Shown here: positions 1 to 6,142 of the stretch, in pieces
How positions within the stretch are numbered: the stretch's first letter is position 1
How the letters are laid out: each line of letters starts with the position of its first letter
Assembly (NCBI GenBank): GCA_938008415.1
Contig: CALLKI010000023.1
Coordinates: 1 to 18,927 of the forward strand
DNA from: an uncultured Luteimonas sp.
Lineage (GTDB): Bacteria > Pseudomonadota > Gammaproteobacteria > Xanthomonadales > Xanthomonadaceae
DNA length: 18,927 bases
Reading direction: 5' to 3'
The notes under the pieces: generated by a model
What the model was told of the DNA's origin: nothing
Seen by the model: the letters and a program-made list of their open reading frames with translations, nothing else
Database searches by the model: none
Position numbers and translations under genes: made by a program

Positions 1-1
1 C

Positions 2-328
2 CGCCACACCCTGGGCGAGAACATCGCCGACCTGGGCGGCCTGGCCACGGCCTACGACGCGATGAAGAAGGCCACCGCAGGCACCCCGGACCCGATGACC
101 GACGGCCTGACCCGCGACCAGCGCTTCTTCCTGAGCTGGGCCACGGTGTGGCGCCGCAACTTCACGCCGGAGGAGCTGAGCAAGCGCCTGGTCACCGACG
201 AGCACGCGCTGGCGCCGTTCCGCGCGATCGGCGCGCCCTCGAACCTGCCGGCGTTCGCGGCCGCGTTCAGCTGCAAGCCGGGGGACGCGATGGTGCGCGA
301 CGGCGATCGCCAGGTGGTCATCTGGTAA
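2..328 (+). CDS. M13 family metallopeptidase, C-terminal end (partial, 5' end outside window)
   Basis: This is the last 108 residues of a zinc metallopeptidase of the M13 (neprilysin/PepO) family, open from the left edge in frame 2 and ending at TAA 326-328. The visible part starts inside the third-zinc-ligand motif: GENIADLGG supplies the Glu ligand and the supporting Asp. Further on, DEHALAPFR keeps the His and Arg spaced six residues apart, as in the substrate- and transition-state-binding pair of neprilysin. The protein ends in VVIW, preceded by a Cys (FSCKPGD), the usual M13 C-terminal arrangement. The HExxH motif lies upstream and cannot be checked. Family members of this type in Xanthomonadaceae are normally exported and cleave oligopeptides in the periplasm. 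A second M13 gene follows immediately, so the two look like a tandem duplication. The visible motifs suggest this copy is an active enzyme. Confidence 0.93.
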   Translation, partial: RHTLGENIADLGGLATAYDAMKKATAGTPDPMTDGLTRDQRFFLSWATVWRRNFTPEELSKRLVTDEHALAPFRAIGAPSNLPAFAAAFSCKPGDAMVRDGDRQVVIW

Positions 329-353
329 GCCCCCCGCGCCTCCCGCGCCTTCC

Positions 354-388
354 GGAAAGGCCCGGCCACGCGCCGGGCCTTTCCTTTT
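354..388 (+). terminator. Rho-independent terminator after the first M13 gene
   Basis: A perfect 13-bp stem (354-366 with 372-384) with a 5-nt loop CACGC is followed at once by TTTT. It lies 25 bp after the stop codon of the partial M13 gene. It should separate that transcript from the paralogue downstream. Confidence 0.88.
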
Positions 389-462
389 CCGCGGAAGATG
401 AACGGGGTCGCCGGGGGGGCGCGCCGGCGTGACTGTCATCGCGACAGGGGCCCGGGCGCGGT

Positions 463-471
463 TGCTAGAAT
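463..471 (+). promoter_or_regulatory. Putative extended -10 promoter of the M13 paralogue
   Basis: TGCTAGAAT matches an extended -10 (TGn + TAGAAT, five of six to TATAAT). It lies between the upstream terminator and the gene starting at 499. No convincing -35 is visible; CGACAG about 17 bp upstream is a weak candidate. The predicted transcript would have a leader of about 20 nt. Confidence 0.5.
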
Positions 472-498
472 CCCGCGACCCGTGACATGGAGTCCAAG

Positions 499-2505
499 AT
501 GCAAGCGAAGCCGCTGGTCATTGCCCTCGCCCTCGGCCTGGCCCTCACCTTCACCGCCACGGACGCCGGCGCCCAGCGCCGCCGCTCCGCGCCCAAGCCG
601 CCGCCCGGCCCGACCGCCTGCACGGACTTCTACAGCTTCGTCAACAAGGACTGGCTCGCCGCGAACACCGTCTCCGGTTCCGGTTCGGTGAGCGCGCTGG
701 CCGGGCTGCAGACGCTGGCCATCCAGCAGCAGCGCGAGCTGCTCGACGGGGCGATGCGCGCGCCACAGAACGACGTGCAGCGCCTGCTCGGCGACTTCTG
801 GGCCAGCGGGCTCGACGAGGCCGCGGTCGAGCGTGACGGCGCCAACCCGATCGCGCCGCTGCTGTCCCGCATCGACGCGATCCGGCGCAGCCGCGACATC
901 GCCCCGGCCATCGCCGCACTGCACCAGGTCGGCATTCCGGTCGTCTTCAACTTCACCGCCGACGTCGACCTCGACGAGCTCGAGCGCCACATCGGCTACT
1001 TCTCGCAGGGCGGCCTGACGCTGCCCGACCCGGCGTACTACACGCGCGACGACGCCAGGACCCGGGAGGTGCTGTCCCGCTACGCGGACTACGTGCGCAG
1101 GATCCTGCTCCTGACCGGCACCCCGCAGGAGCGCCTGGAGGCGGAAACGCAGTTCGTGTTCGACCTGGAAACGCGGATCGCCCGTGCCTCCAGGCCGATC
1201 GAGACGCTGCGCGACCCGCGCCAGAACTACGCCCCGGTCCCGGTCGCCGAGCTTGCCAAGCGCTACAAGCGACTGCAGCTGGGCGATTTCCTCAAGGCCC
1301 AGGGCGTGAGCGACGACCGGGTCTCGCTGGCCAACCCGGAACTGTTCGCGCAGCTCGACACGCTGGTGGGCTCGCTCAAGCCGGAGCAGTGGAAGGCCTA
1401 CCTGCGCTTCCACATCGGCAACGCGATGGCGCCGTACCTGTCGAAGAGCTTCCGCGACGCGGAGTTCGAGTTCCACGGCCGCGTGCTGCGCGGCGAACAG
1501 GCGCCGCCGCCGCGCGACGTGCAGGTGCTGGCGGCGATCAACCGCGCCGCCGGCCCGATGCTGGCGCGCGAGTACGTCGCCCGCTACCTGCCCGGGGCCA
1601 CCCGCTCCCGCGCCGAAGAGATCGCCGCCAACGTGCGCGACGCGCTGGCCCGCGCGCTCGAGCGCATCGACTGGATGACGCCGGAATCGAAGCAGGAAGC
1701 CCGGGCCAAGCTCGCCAAGCTGAAGATCGAGATCGGCGAGCCGCGCCGCAACATCGACTACACGGTGCAGCCGATGGGCCGCGGCAGCTTCGGCAGCAAC
1801 ATGCTGATCGCCTCGACCTGGCACCACCGCGAGGAGATGAGGCGCATCGGCCGCGGCAACGCCGGCCGCCGCTGGGACGTGCTGCCGCAGCAGCCGGCGC
1901 TGGCCTACGACATCGCCCAGAACCGGCTGATCGTCACCGCGGCCGCGCTGCAGCCCCCGGTGCTCGACATGGCGGGCGACCCGGCCATGCACTACGGCAC
2001 CTTCGGCGCCCTGGTCGCGCACGAGCTGTCGCGCAGCATCGACACCAAGGGCAGGCTGGTCGATGCCTCCGGCACCGTGCGCACGTGGTGGAACAACACC
2101 GACGAGGCGGCGTGGATGGAGCGTACCTACCCGCTGGTGGCGCAGTACGACGCCTACGACTACCCGGGCCTGCCCGGCACCCGGGTCAACGGCACCATCA
2201 CCCGCGACGAGAACGCCGCCGACCTGGCCGCGATCGAACTGTCCTGGGACGCGCTGGTCACGGCCCATCCGGAACTGCCCGCCGAAGGCCGGCAGGCCTT
2301 CTTCCGCGGCTGGGCGGGGCTGTGGCGCCAGCAATGGTCGGCGGACGTGGCCGCCATCAACGCGACGACCTCGGTGCACGCGCCGGGGCAGTGGCGGACC
2401 AACGGCCCGCTGGCCAACCATCCGGCGTTCGCCGCGACCTTCGGCTGCAAGGCCGGCGAACCGATGGCGCGCAAGCCGGAGGAGCAGGTCGCGATCTGGC
2501 GCTGA
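499..2505 (+). CDS. Exported M13-family peptidase paralogue with degenerate zinc site (likely pseudoenzyme)
   Basis: A 668-residue M13 (neprilysin/PepO-like) protein of normal family length. The ATG at 499 is preferred over an in-frame ATG at 487, because GGAG at 489-492 then sits 6 nt upstream and the signal peptide (residues 1-25, cleaved after DAGA) becomes well proportioned. The M13_N start is visible as ACTDFYSFVNKDW. In the catalytic domain the zinc motif reads HELSR (H508, E509, R512) instead of HExxH, so the second zinc-binding His is Arg (codon CGC, one base from CAC). The substrate-binding NAYY motif reads LAYD (468-471). The third ligand segment ENAAD (E571, D575) and the H627/R633 pair are kept. 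Known: both His are needed for zinc binding in this family. Inference: it has little or no peptidase activity and may bind peptides or act on its active neighbour. The reading frame is intact, so it is not a decaying gene. Confidence 0.92.
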   Translation: MQAKPLVIALALGLALTFTATDAGAQRRRSAPKPPPGPTACTDFYSFVNKDWLAANTVSGSGSVSALAGLQTLAIQQQRELLDGAMRAPQNDVQRLLGDFWASGLDEAAVERDGANPIAPLLSRIDAIRRSRDIAPAIAALHQVGIPVVFNFTADVDLDELERHIGYFSQGGLTLPDPAYYTRDDARTREVLSRYADYVRRILLLTGTPQERLEAETQFVFDLETRIARASRPIETLRDPRQNYAPVPVAELAKRYKRLQLGDFLKAQGVSDDRVSLANPELFAQLDTLVGSLKPEQWKAYLRFHIGNAMAPYLSKSFRDAEFEFHGRVLRGEQAPPPRDVQVLAAINRAAGPMLAREYVARYLPGATRSRAEEIAANVRDALARALERIDWMTPESKQEARAKLAKLKIEIGEPRRNIDYTVQPMGRGSFGSNMLIASTWHHREEMRRIGRGNAGRRWDVLPQQPALAYDIAQNRLIVTAAALQPPVLDMAGDPAMHYGTFGALVAHELSRSIDTKGRLVDASGTVRTWWNNTDEAAWMERTYPLVAQYDAYDYPGLPGTRVNGTITRDENAADLAAIELSWDALVTAHPELPAEGRQAFFRGWAGLWRQQWSADVAAINATTSVHAPGQWRTNGPLANHPAFAATFGCKAGEPMARKPEEQVAIWR

Positions 2506-2530
2506 CCGCCCTGCGCCCGCGCGCCGGGGC

Positions 2531-3187
2531 TCACAGGCGCATGACGCGCGGCCCGCGCGGGCGGCCGCCGCCGAACGGCGGCAGCCCGCGCCAGTAGCGG
2601 ATCAGCAGCCAGCCGAACAGCATCCCGCCCAGGTGCGCGAAGTGCGCCACGCCGGACTGCGTGCCGGTGATGCCCAGCACCAGCTCGATCACGCCGTACA
2701 CGATCACCAGGGTCCGAGCCCTCATCGGCACCGGCGGGATCAGCAGCATCACCCGCTGGTTCGGGAACAGCATGCCGTAGGCCAGCAGCAGGCCGAACAC
2801 GCCGCCGGAAGCGCCCACCGTCGGGAAGGGCATGCCGCCGCTGCGCACGCCCCATGACACCACCAGCAGCTGGCACAGGCCGGCGCCGACCACGCAGACG
2901 AGGTAGTAGGCCAGGAACCGGCGCTGCCCCCACACGTATTCGAGCTGCGCGCCGAACATGAACAGCGCCAGCATGTTGAACAGCAGGTGCGTGAGGTTGC
3001 CATGCATGAAGCCGTAGGTGAGCAGCTGCCACGGCATGAAGCCCGGCGCGTAAGGCGCCAGTTCCGGCGGCAGCACCGGCCACAGCATCAGCCCGCGCAG
3101 CAGCGGGGCCATGAAGGCCTGCAGCACGAACACGAAGCCGTTGGCGATCAGCAGGCCCTTGGTGACGGGGGGGATATGGGTGAACAT
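2531..3187 (-). CDS. Rhomboid family intramembrane serine protease
   Basis: A 218-residue polytopic membrane protein of the rhomboid family, which cleaves transmembrane substrates within the inner membrane. Catalytic features are complete: HGNLTHLLFN in the second membrane segment (H67, N71), the serine motif GASGG (S127), and AHFAHLGG with the catalytic His at 185. Six hydrophobic segments are visible, and the tail is rich in Gly, Pro and Arg. The start at 3187 (MFTHIPPV) is preferred over an ATG-ATG at 3214, because GGAG lies 5 nt upstream of it. A TATGAT sequence at 3210-3215 overlaps the upstream ATGs and could be the -10 box, which would place those ATGs outside the mRNA. The gene converges with the M13 paralogue across only 25 bp. 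Substrates cannot be read from the sequence. Confidence 0.93.
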   Translation of the reverse strand: MFTHIPPVTKGLLIANGFVFVLQAFMAPLLRGLMLWPVLPPELAPYAPGFMPWQLLTYGFMHGNLTHLLFNMLALFMFGAQLEYVWGQRRFLAYYLVCVVGAGLCQLLVVSWGVRSGGMPFPTVGASGGVFGLLLAYGMLFPNQRVMLLIPPVPMRARTLVIVYGVIELVLGITGTQSGVAHFAHLGGMLFGWLLIRYWRGLPPFGGGRPRGPRVMRL

Positions 3188-3209
3188 CGGCGCTCCTGCA
3201 CAGGCGCCC

Positions 3210-3215
3210 ATCATA
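3210..3215 (-). promoter_or_regulatory. Possible -10 box for the rhomboid gene
   Basis: On the minus strand this reads TATGAT, five of six to consensus, about 22 bp before the preferred rhomboid start. No -35 element is recognisable in the GC-rich DNA upstream, so this rests on the hexamer and its position only. Confidence 0.3.
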
Positions 3216-3274
3216 CCGGCCGGCGCCGCGGCGGCCCGCCCGCGGCACAGGACAGACTTTCCCGGCCGGACCGC

Positions 3275-3613
3275 TCAGCCACCGTCCGGCCCCCACAGCA
3301 GGGCGTCCAGATCGACGTCCGCGCGCCGCATCCGCACCCGGCCGTTCTCCACCGCCACGCCCTCCGCGCGCAACCGGCACACCTGCTCGCAAAAGCCCTC
3401 CGAGCCCGGCGGGAAGGCGATGCGGCCGTCGCTGCGCAGGATCCGGTGCCACGGCAGGTCCGGGTCGCCGGAGCGGGCCAGGATACGCGCCACCAGCCGT
3501 GCCCGCCCGGGCAGCCCCGCGCGGTGCGCGATCTGGCCATAGCCGGCCACCTGGCCGTGCGGCACGTCACGGATCGCCGCCAGGATGCGGGCTTCGGCAG
3601 ACAGATCGGCCAT
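3275..3613 (-). CDS. atl: Alkyltransferase-like protein (ATL, MGMT-fold lesion-binding protein)
   Basis: A 112-residue protein with the DNA-binding domain fold of O6-alkylguanine-DNA alkyltransferase. The active-site motif reads PWHR (P54-R57) where true alkyltransferases have PCHR. Cys-to-Trp at this site defines the ATL class (E. coli YbaZ/eAtl, which has PWHR; S. pombe Atl1). Known for the family: ATLs bind O6-alkylguanine and flip the base but do not transfer the alkyl group, and they pass the lesion to nucleotide excision repair. The N-terminal helices with YGQIAHRAG and the basic RARLVARIL segment correspond to the wing/recognition-helix region. There is a C-terminal extension of about 40 residues after the active site. 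No Shine-Dalgarno precedes the ATG at 3613, but TATCCT lies 8 nt upstream, so the mRNA may be leaderless. The gene is divergent from the gene at 3658. Confidence 0.88.
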   Translation of the reverse strand: MADLSAEARILAAIRDVPHGQVAGYGQIAHRAGLPGRARLVARILARSGDPDLPWHRILRSDGRIAFPPGSEGFCEQVCRLRAEGVAVENGRVRMRRADVDLDALLWGPDGG

Positions 3614-3620
3614 CGACGGC

Positions 3621-3627
3621 TAGGATA
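3621..3627. promoter_or_regulatory. Overlapping divergent -10 elements between ATL and the 3658 gene
   Basis: TAGGATA reads as TAGGAT on the plus strand (towards the gene at 3658) and as TATCCT on the minus strand (towards the ATL gene at 3613). Both are -10-like, and the gene-to-gene gap is only 44 bp. If both are used, RNA polymerase could serve only one direction at a time. No clear -35 boxes are seen. Confidence 0.35.
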
Positions 3628-3657
3628 CCCCTCCGGGCGGTTCCGGTTCCCAGGCAC

Positions 3658-4068
3658 ATGCAGAATTTCGAGCAGCTCCGCGGTTTCCTCGCCACCGGCG
3701 GCTTCCGGGTCACCATGCAGGAACCCTACGTCGTCTGCGTGGAACTGTCGTTCGACGGCGGCCGCCGCCACCAGTCCATCTTCCTGTCGGAGCTGCAGGG
3801 CGACGACGGCCGCAACTACCTGCGCGTGAGCACCGTGGTCGCGCCGATCACCGGCATCGACGCCCGGCGCGCCCTCGCCTTCAACTGGAACTCGCGGGTG
3901 GGCTATCTCGCCGTGGGCGAACTGGACGGCGTGCCCTACCTGCAGCTGTGCGAGAACCGCCCCTACGACAGCCTCGACGCCGCCGAGGTCGGCCGCCTGG
4001 TCCTGGAGATCGGCGGCATGGGCGACCGCCTCGAACGCGTGCTCACCGCCGACGGCGACCTGCTCTAG
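3658..4068 (+). CDS. Uncharacterised 136-residue protein, possibly YbjN/secretion-chaperone-like fold
   Basis: I do not recognise this protein with certainty. It is a soluble, acidic 136-residue protein with no signal peptide or membrane segment. A short N-terminal helix (NFEQLRGFL) is followed by alternating strands: a VVCVELSFDGG-type hairpin, IFLSELQGDDGRNYLRVSTVV, and YLAVGELDGVPYLQLCENRPY. It ends in an amphipathic helix (AAEVGRLVLEIGGMGDRLERVL). Helix, antiparallel sheet, helix is the outline of the YbjN and type III secretion chaperone folds, so a YbjN-like assignment is a guess from outline only. The ATG at 3658 is the only start giving a compact protein; CAGG four bases upstream is a poor ribosome-binding site. 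It is a lone gene between the divergent ATL gene and the convergent Pit gene, 24 bp from the latter's stop. Confidence 0.75.
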   Translation: MQNFEQLRGFLATGGFRVTMQEPYVVCVELSFDGGRRHQSIFLSELQGDDGRNYLRVSTVVAPITGIDARRALAFNWNSRVGYLAVGELDGVPYLQLCENRPYDSLDAAEVGRLVLEIGGMGDRLERVLTADGDLL

Positions 4069-4092
4069 GCCGCCAGGCCGGTTCCCGCTTCC

Positions 4093-5220
4093 TCACGCCC
4101 AGCCGAAGCCGCGGGCGGCGCGGTACAGCAGGTACGCGATCAGGCCCGACATCGGGATGGTCAGGATCCAGGCCCAGACCATCCGGTGCACCACGCTCCA
4201 CTTGATCGCGTTCAGGCGCTTGGCCGTGCCCACGCCCATGATCGCCGAGGAGATGTTGTGGGTGGTCGAGACCGGGATGCCCAGGTGCGAGGCGGCCATG
4301 ATCACCGAGGCAGCGCTGGTCTCGGCGGCGAAACCGTGGATCGGGTGCAGCTTGACCAGCTTGTGGCCGAGGGTCTTGACGATCCGCCAGCCACCGGCCG
4401 CGGTGCCGGCCGCCATCACCAGCGCGCAGGTGACCTTGATCCAGGTGTCGATATCGCCGTGCGCCAGCGCGGCGTCGGACGGGTGCAGGAACGCCAGCCA
4501 CGACGGAAGGTCGTCGAGGGTGCCGGCGGCCTGGGCGCTGACCAGGGTCAGCGCGACGATGCCCATGGTCTTCTGCGCGTCGTTCATGCCGTGGGCGAAG
4601 CCCATGCCGGCGGCACTGAGGATCTGCGCCTTGCCGAACAGGCTGTTGACCCAGCGCGGCCGGGCCAGCCGCGCCAGCACGCCGCCGGCGCGTGCCATCA
4701 TCGAGATGACGAAGAACAGCAGGCCCATCATCAGGAAGCCGGCCACGAAGCCCAGCACCGGCGAGCTGACCATGGGCACGAGGACCTTCCATACCACGCC
4801 CGCGCTGCGGAAGAGCGGCTCGGCGGGCTCGGACCAGATCACCACGCCGAAGTCGCCGTTGGCCGCGGCGAGCGCGGCGCCGATCAGGCCGCCGATCAGC
4901 GCGTGCGAGGACGAGGACGGCAGGCCCAGCCACCAGGTGATCAGGTTCCAGACGATCGCCCCGAGCAGCGCGCACAGGATCAGCATGGAACCGACCTCGA
5001 CCGCGCCCGAATCGATCAGGCCCGAGGAGATGGTCCTGGCGACCGCGGTCCCCGACAGCGCGCCGACCAGGTTCATGGCCGCCGCCATCCCCACCGCCTG
5101 CACCGGCGTCAGCACCTTGGTCGCGACCACGGTCGCGATCGAGTTGGCGGTGTCGTGGAAGCCGTTGATGTACTCGAACACCAGCGCGGTGGCCACCACG
5201 AGCAGGACGAGGGTCAGCAT
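4093..5220 (-). CDS. pit: Low-affinity inorganic phosphate transporter, Pit family
   Basis: A 375-residue inner-membrane protein of the PiT family, which imports phosphate, typically as a metal-phosphate complex driven by the proton gradient. The protein shows the family's internal repeat. The N-terminal signature GFHDTANSIAT (20-30) is mirrored by FAHGMNDAQKTMG in the second half. The short motifs LPSSSSHALIGG and VSTTHNISSAIMGVG are the matching half-repeat elements. About ten hydrophobic segments are visible, with a cytoplasmic loop around RWVNSLFGKAQ. The gene starts 13 bp after the stop of the DUF47 gene, with a GAGGGCGGGG stretch upstream as likely ribosome-binding site, so the two are cotranscribed. 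DUF47-Pit pairs are common in bacteria and archaea. Family members can also carry metals such as Zn with phosphate. Confidence 0.95.
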   Translation of the reverse strand: MLTLVLLVVATALVFEYINGFHDTANSIATVVATKVLTPVQAVGMAAAMNLVGALSGTAVARTISSGLIDSGAVEVGSMLILCALLGAIVWNLITWWLGLPSSSSHALIGGLIGAALAAANGDFGVVIWSEPAEPLFRSAGVVWKVLVPMVSSPVLGFVAGFLMMGLLFFVISMMARAGGVLARLARPRWVNSLFGKAQILSAAGMGFAHGMNDAQKTMGIVALTLVSAQAAGTLDDLPSWLAFLHPSDAALAHGDIDTWIKVTCALVMAAGTAAGGWRIVKTLGHKLVKLHPIHGFAAETSAASVIMAASHLGIPVSTTHNISSAIMGVGTAKRLNAIKWSVVHRMVWAWILTIPMSGLIAYLLYRAARGFGWA

Positions 5221-5233
5221 CGTCCCCGCCCTC

Positions 5234-5860
5234 TTACGAGTTCTTCAGCACGATTTCGTAGGCGACCACGCCGGCCTCGCGGCAGCGGTCGATGGCCTTC
5301 TCGAGGATCTCGAAGAACTCCTTGAGCAGGAACATCTGCAGCGGGTCGAGCTTGCCGGAGTAGATGTCGCGGTACAGCTCCAGCATCAGCCGGTCGGCCT
5401 CGTTCTCCAGCGCCCGCAGCTGGTCGTTGAGCTTCTTCATCGGCTCCAGCTTCATGTGCCGGAGCTGGCGGACCATCTCCACGACCACACCGGCGGCCTG
5501 CTCCAGCATGGCCGCGCGCGGCGCGAAGTCGATGTGCTCGAGGTGCTGCACGGCCAGCGCGTAGCGGTCGGCGAACTTCTCGATCTGCTTGGGGATCTTG
5601 TAAAGGGCCGACCCCAGCGCCTCGATGTCCTCCCGCTCGATCGGGGTGATGAAGCTGTCCACCAGCGCCTGGCTGATCTTGTCCGAGGCCTCGCGCTCGC
5701 GCTGGCGGGCGAGCTTGAAGGCGTCCAGCGCCGGCTGGCGGTCGGCCTCGCGGAGCATGGCATGCAGGGCCCTGGCGCTGTCGTAGGCGGCCTCGGCCGC
5801 CTCCTCCAGCAGCGTGTAGAACTGGTTGCCCTGGCCGAAGATGGTCTGCAGAGAGAACAT
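5234..5860 (-). CDS. DUF47 / PhoU-like protein, Pit accessory protein
   Basis: A 208-residue, almost entirely helical cytoplasmic protein of the DUF47 family (PhoU-like fold), often called Pit accessory protein. It starts MFSLQTIFGQGNQFYTLLEE, and conserved charged pairs in long helices (for example REREASDKISQALVDSFITPIEREDIEAL) match the family. PhoU-type helical repeats commonly bind metal clusters and regulate phosphate uptake; for DUF47 the role is inferred from its constant linkage to pit. Here it is the first gene of a two-gene operon with pit 13 bp downstream. The start at 5860 has an AGGGTGA ribosome-binding stretch a few bases upstream. A CATAAT -10-like element lies 40 bp before the start. 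Confidence 0.93.
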   Translation of the reverse strand: MFSLQTIFGQGNQFYTLLEEAAEAAYDSARALHAMLREADRQPALDAFKLARQREREASDKISQALVDSFITPIEREDIEALGSALYKIPKQIEKFADRYALAVQHLEHIDFAPRAAMLEQAAGVVVEMVRQLRHMKLEPMKKLNDQLRALENEADRLMLELYRDIYSGKLDPLQMFLLKEFFEILEKAIDRCREAGVVAYEIVLKNS

Positions 5861-5900
5861 GGGTCACCCTCGCCGTCCCGGGACCGGCGGCGCGGCGCAA

Positions 5901-5906
5901 ATTATG
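5901..5906 (-). promoter_or_regulatory. Putative -10 box for the DUF47-pit operon
   Basis: The minus strand reads CATAAT, five of six to consensus, in otherwise very GC-rich DNA. It predicts a leader of about 34 nt. No -35 can be named. It faces away from the promoter-like element for corC at 5976. Confidence 0.4.
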
Positions 5907-5975
5907 ACGGTTCGCCCCCCCTCACCGCCAACCGGCCCGCCGGACGCGGCCATCGGGGGGGGGCCCGGGGCGACC

Positions 5976-5984
5976 TGCTATCAT
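5976..5984 (+). promoter_or_regulatory. Putative extended -10 promoter of corC
   Basis: TGCTATCAT is an extended -10 (TGn + TATCAT, five of six). It predicts a start site near 5991 and therefore an unusually long leader of about 127 nt before the corC start at 6118. Confidence 0.5.
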
Positions 5985-6017
5985 GCCCCCCGCGCCGGAA
6001 CCACGCGCCGCCGCCCC

Positions 6018-6125
6018 ATGGACGACGACTCCCGACCACCGCCCTCCCGCCCGTCCCCCGCCCGCGCTCCCGGCCTGCCGACCGCCGTCGGCAGCCCCCT
6101 GAACGGAGGACGCCGCGGTGTTTGA
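6018..6125 (+). CDS. Candidate leader peptide (35 residues) overlapping the corC start
   Basis: A short ORF opens with ATG at 6018, about 27 nt after the predicted transcript start, and ends at TGA 6123-6125, overlapping the corC GTG at 6118 by 8 bases in another frame. It begins MDDDSRPPPSRPSP: three aspartates, then a Pro-rich stretch (8 Pro in 35 residues). It resembles E. coli MgtL, the acidic/proline leader peptide of the Mg2+ transporter gene mgtA. No Shine-Dalgarno precedes it, and any ORF in GC-rich DNA tends to be Pro/Arg/Ala-rich, so translation is uncertain. A second ORF (ATG 5983, TGA 6100-6102, 15 Pro in 39 residues) lies in another frame, but its ATG falls within the promoter element. 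Confidence 0.3.
   Translation: MDDDSRPPPSRPSPARAPGLPTAVGSPLNGGRRGV
6075..6094 (+). promoter_or_regulatory. Stem-loop in the corC leader
   Basis: A perfect 8-bp stem CTGCCGAC/GTCGGCAG with a CGCC tetraloop ends 10 nt before the corC ribosome-binding site. There is no T-run, so it is not a standard terminator. Confidence 0.5.
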
Positions 6126-6142
6126 GCTTTTTGCCGTCCTCC
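6105..6142 (+). promoter_or_regulatory. Potential hairpin masking the corC ribosome-binding site
   Basis: The corC Shine-Dalgarno GGAGGACG (6105-6112) is perfectly complementary to CGTCCTCC at 6135-6142 in the early coding region. The GTG start (6118) lies in the 22-nt loop. A ribosome finishing the overlapping short ORF at 6123-6125 would open this stem. The downstream arm lies in Leu codons of the first membrane segment, so chance pairing is possible. Confidence 0.45.

Noticed and set aside
436..2421. Long minus-strand ORF (661 codons) opposite the M13 paralogue
   Set aside because: It is Arg/Gly/Val/His-rich with no recognisable motif and is the antisense shadow of a well-supported M13 gene in GC-rich DNA.
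5983..6102. A second leader ORF (39 codons, 15 Pro) before corC
   Set aside because: Its ATG overlaps the predicted -10 box, so it would not be in the mRNA from that promoter; kept only as an alternative.
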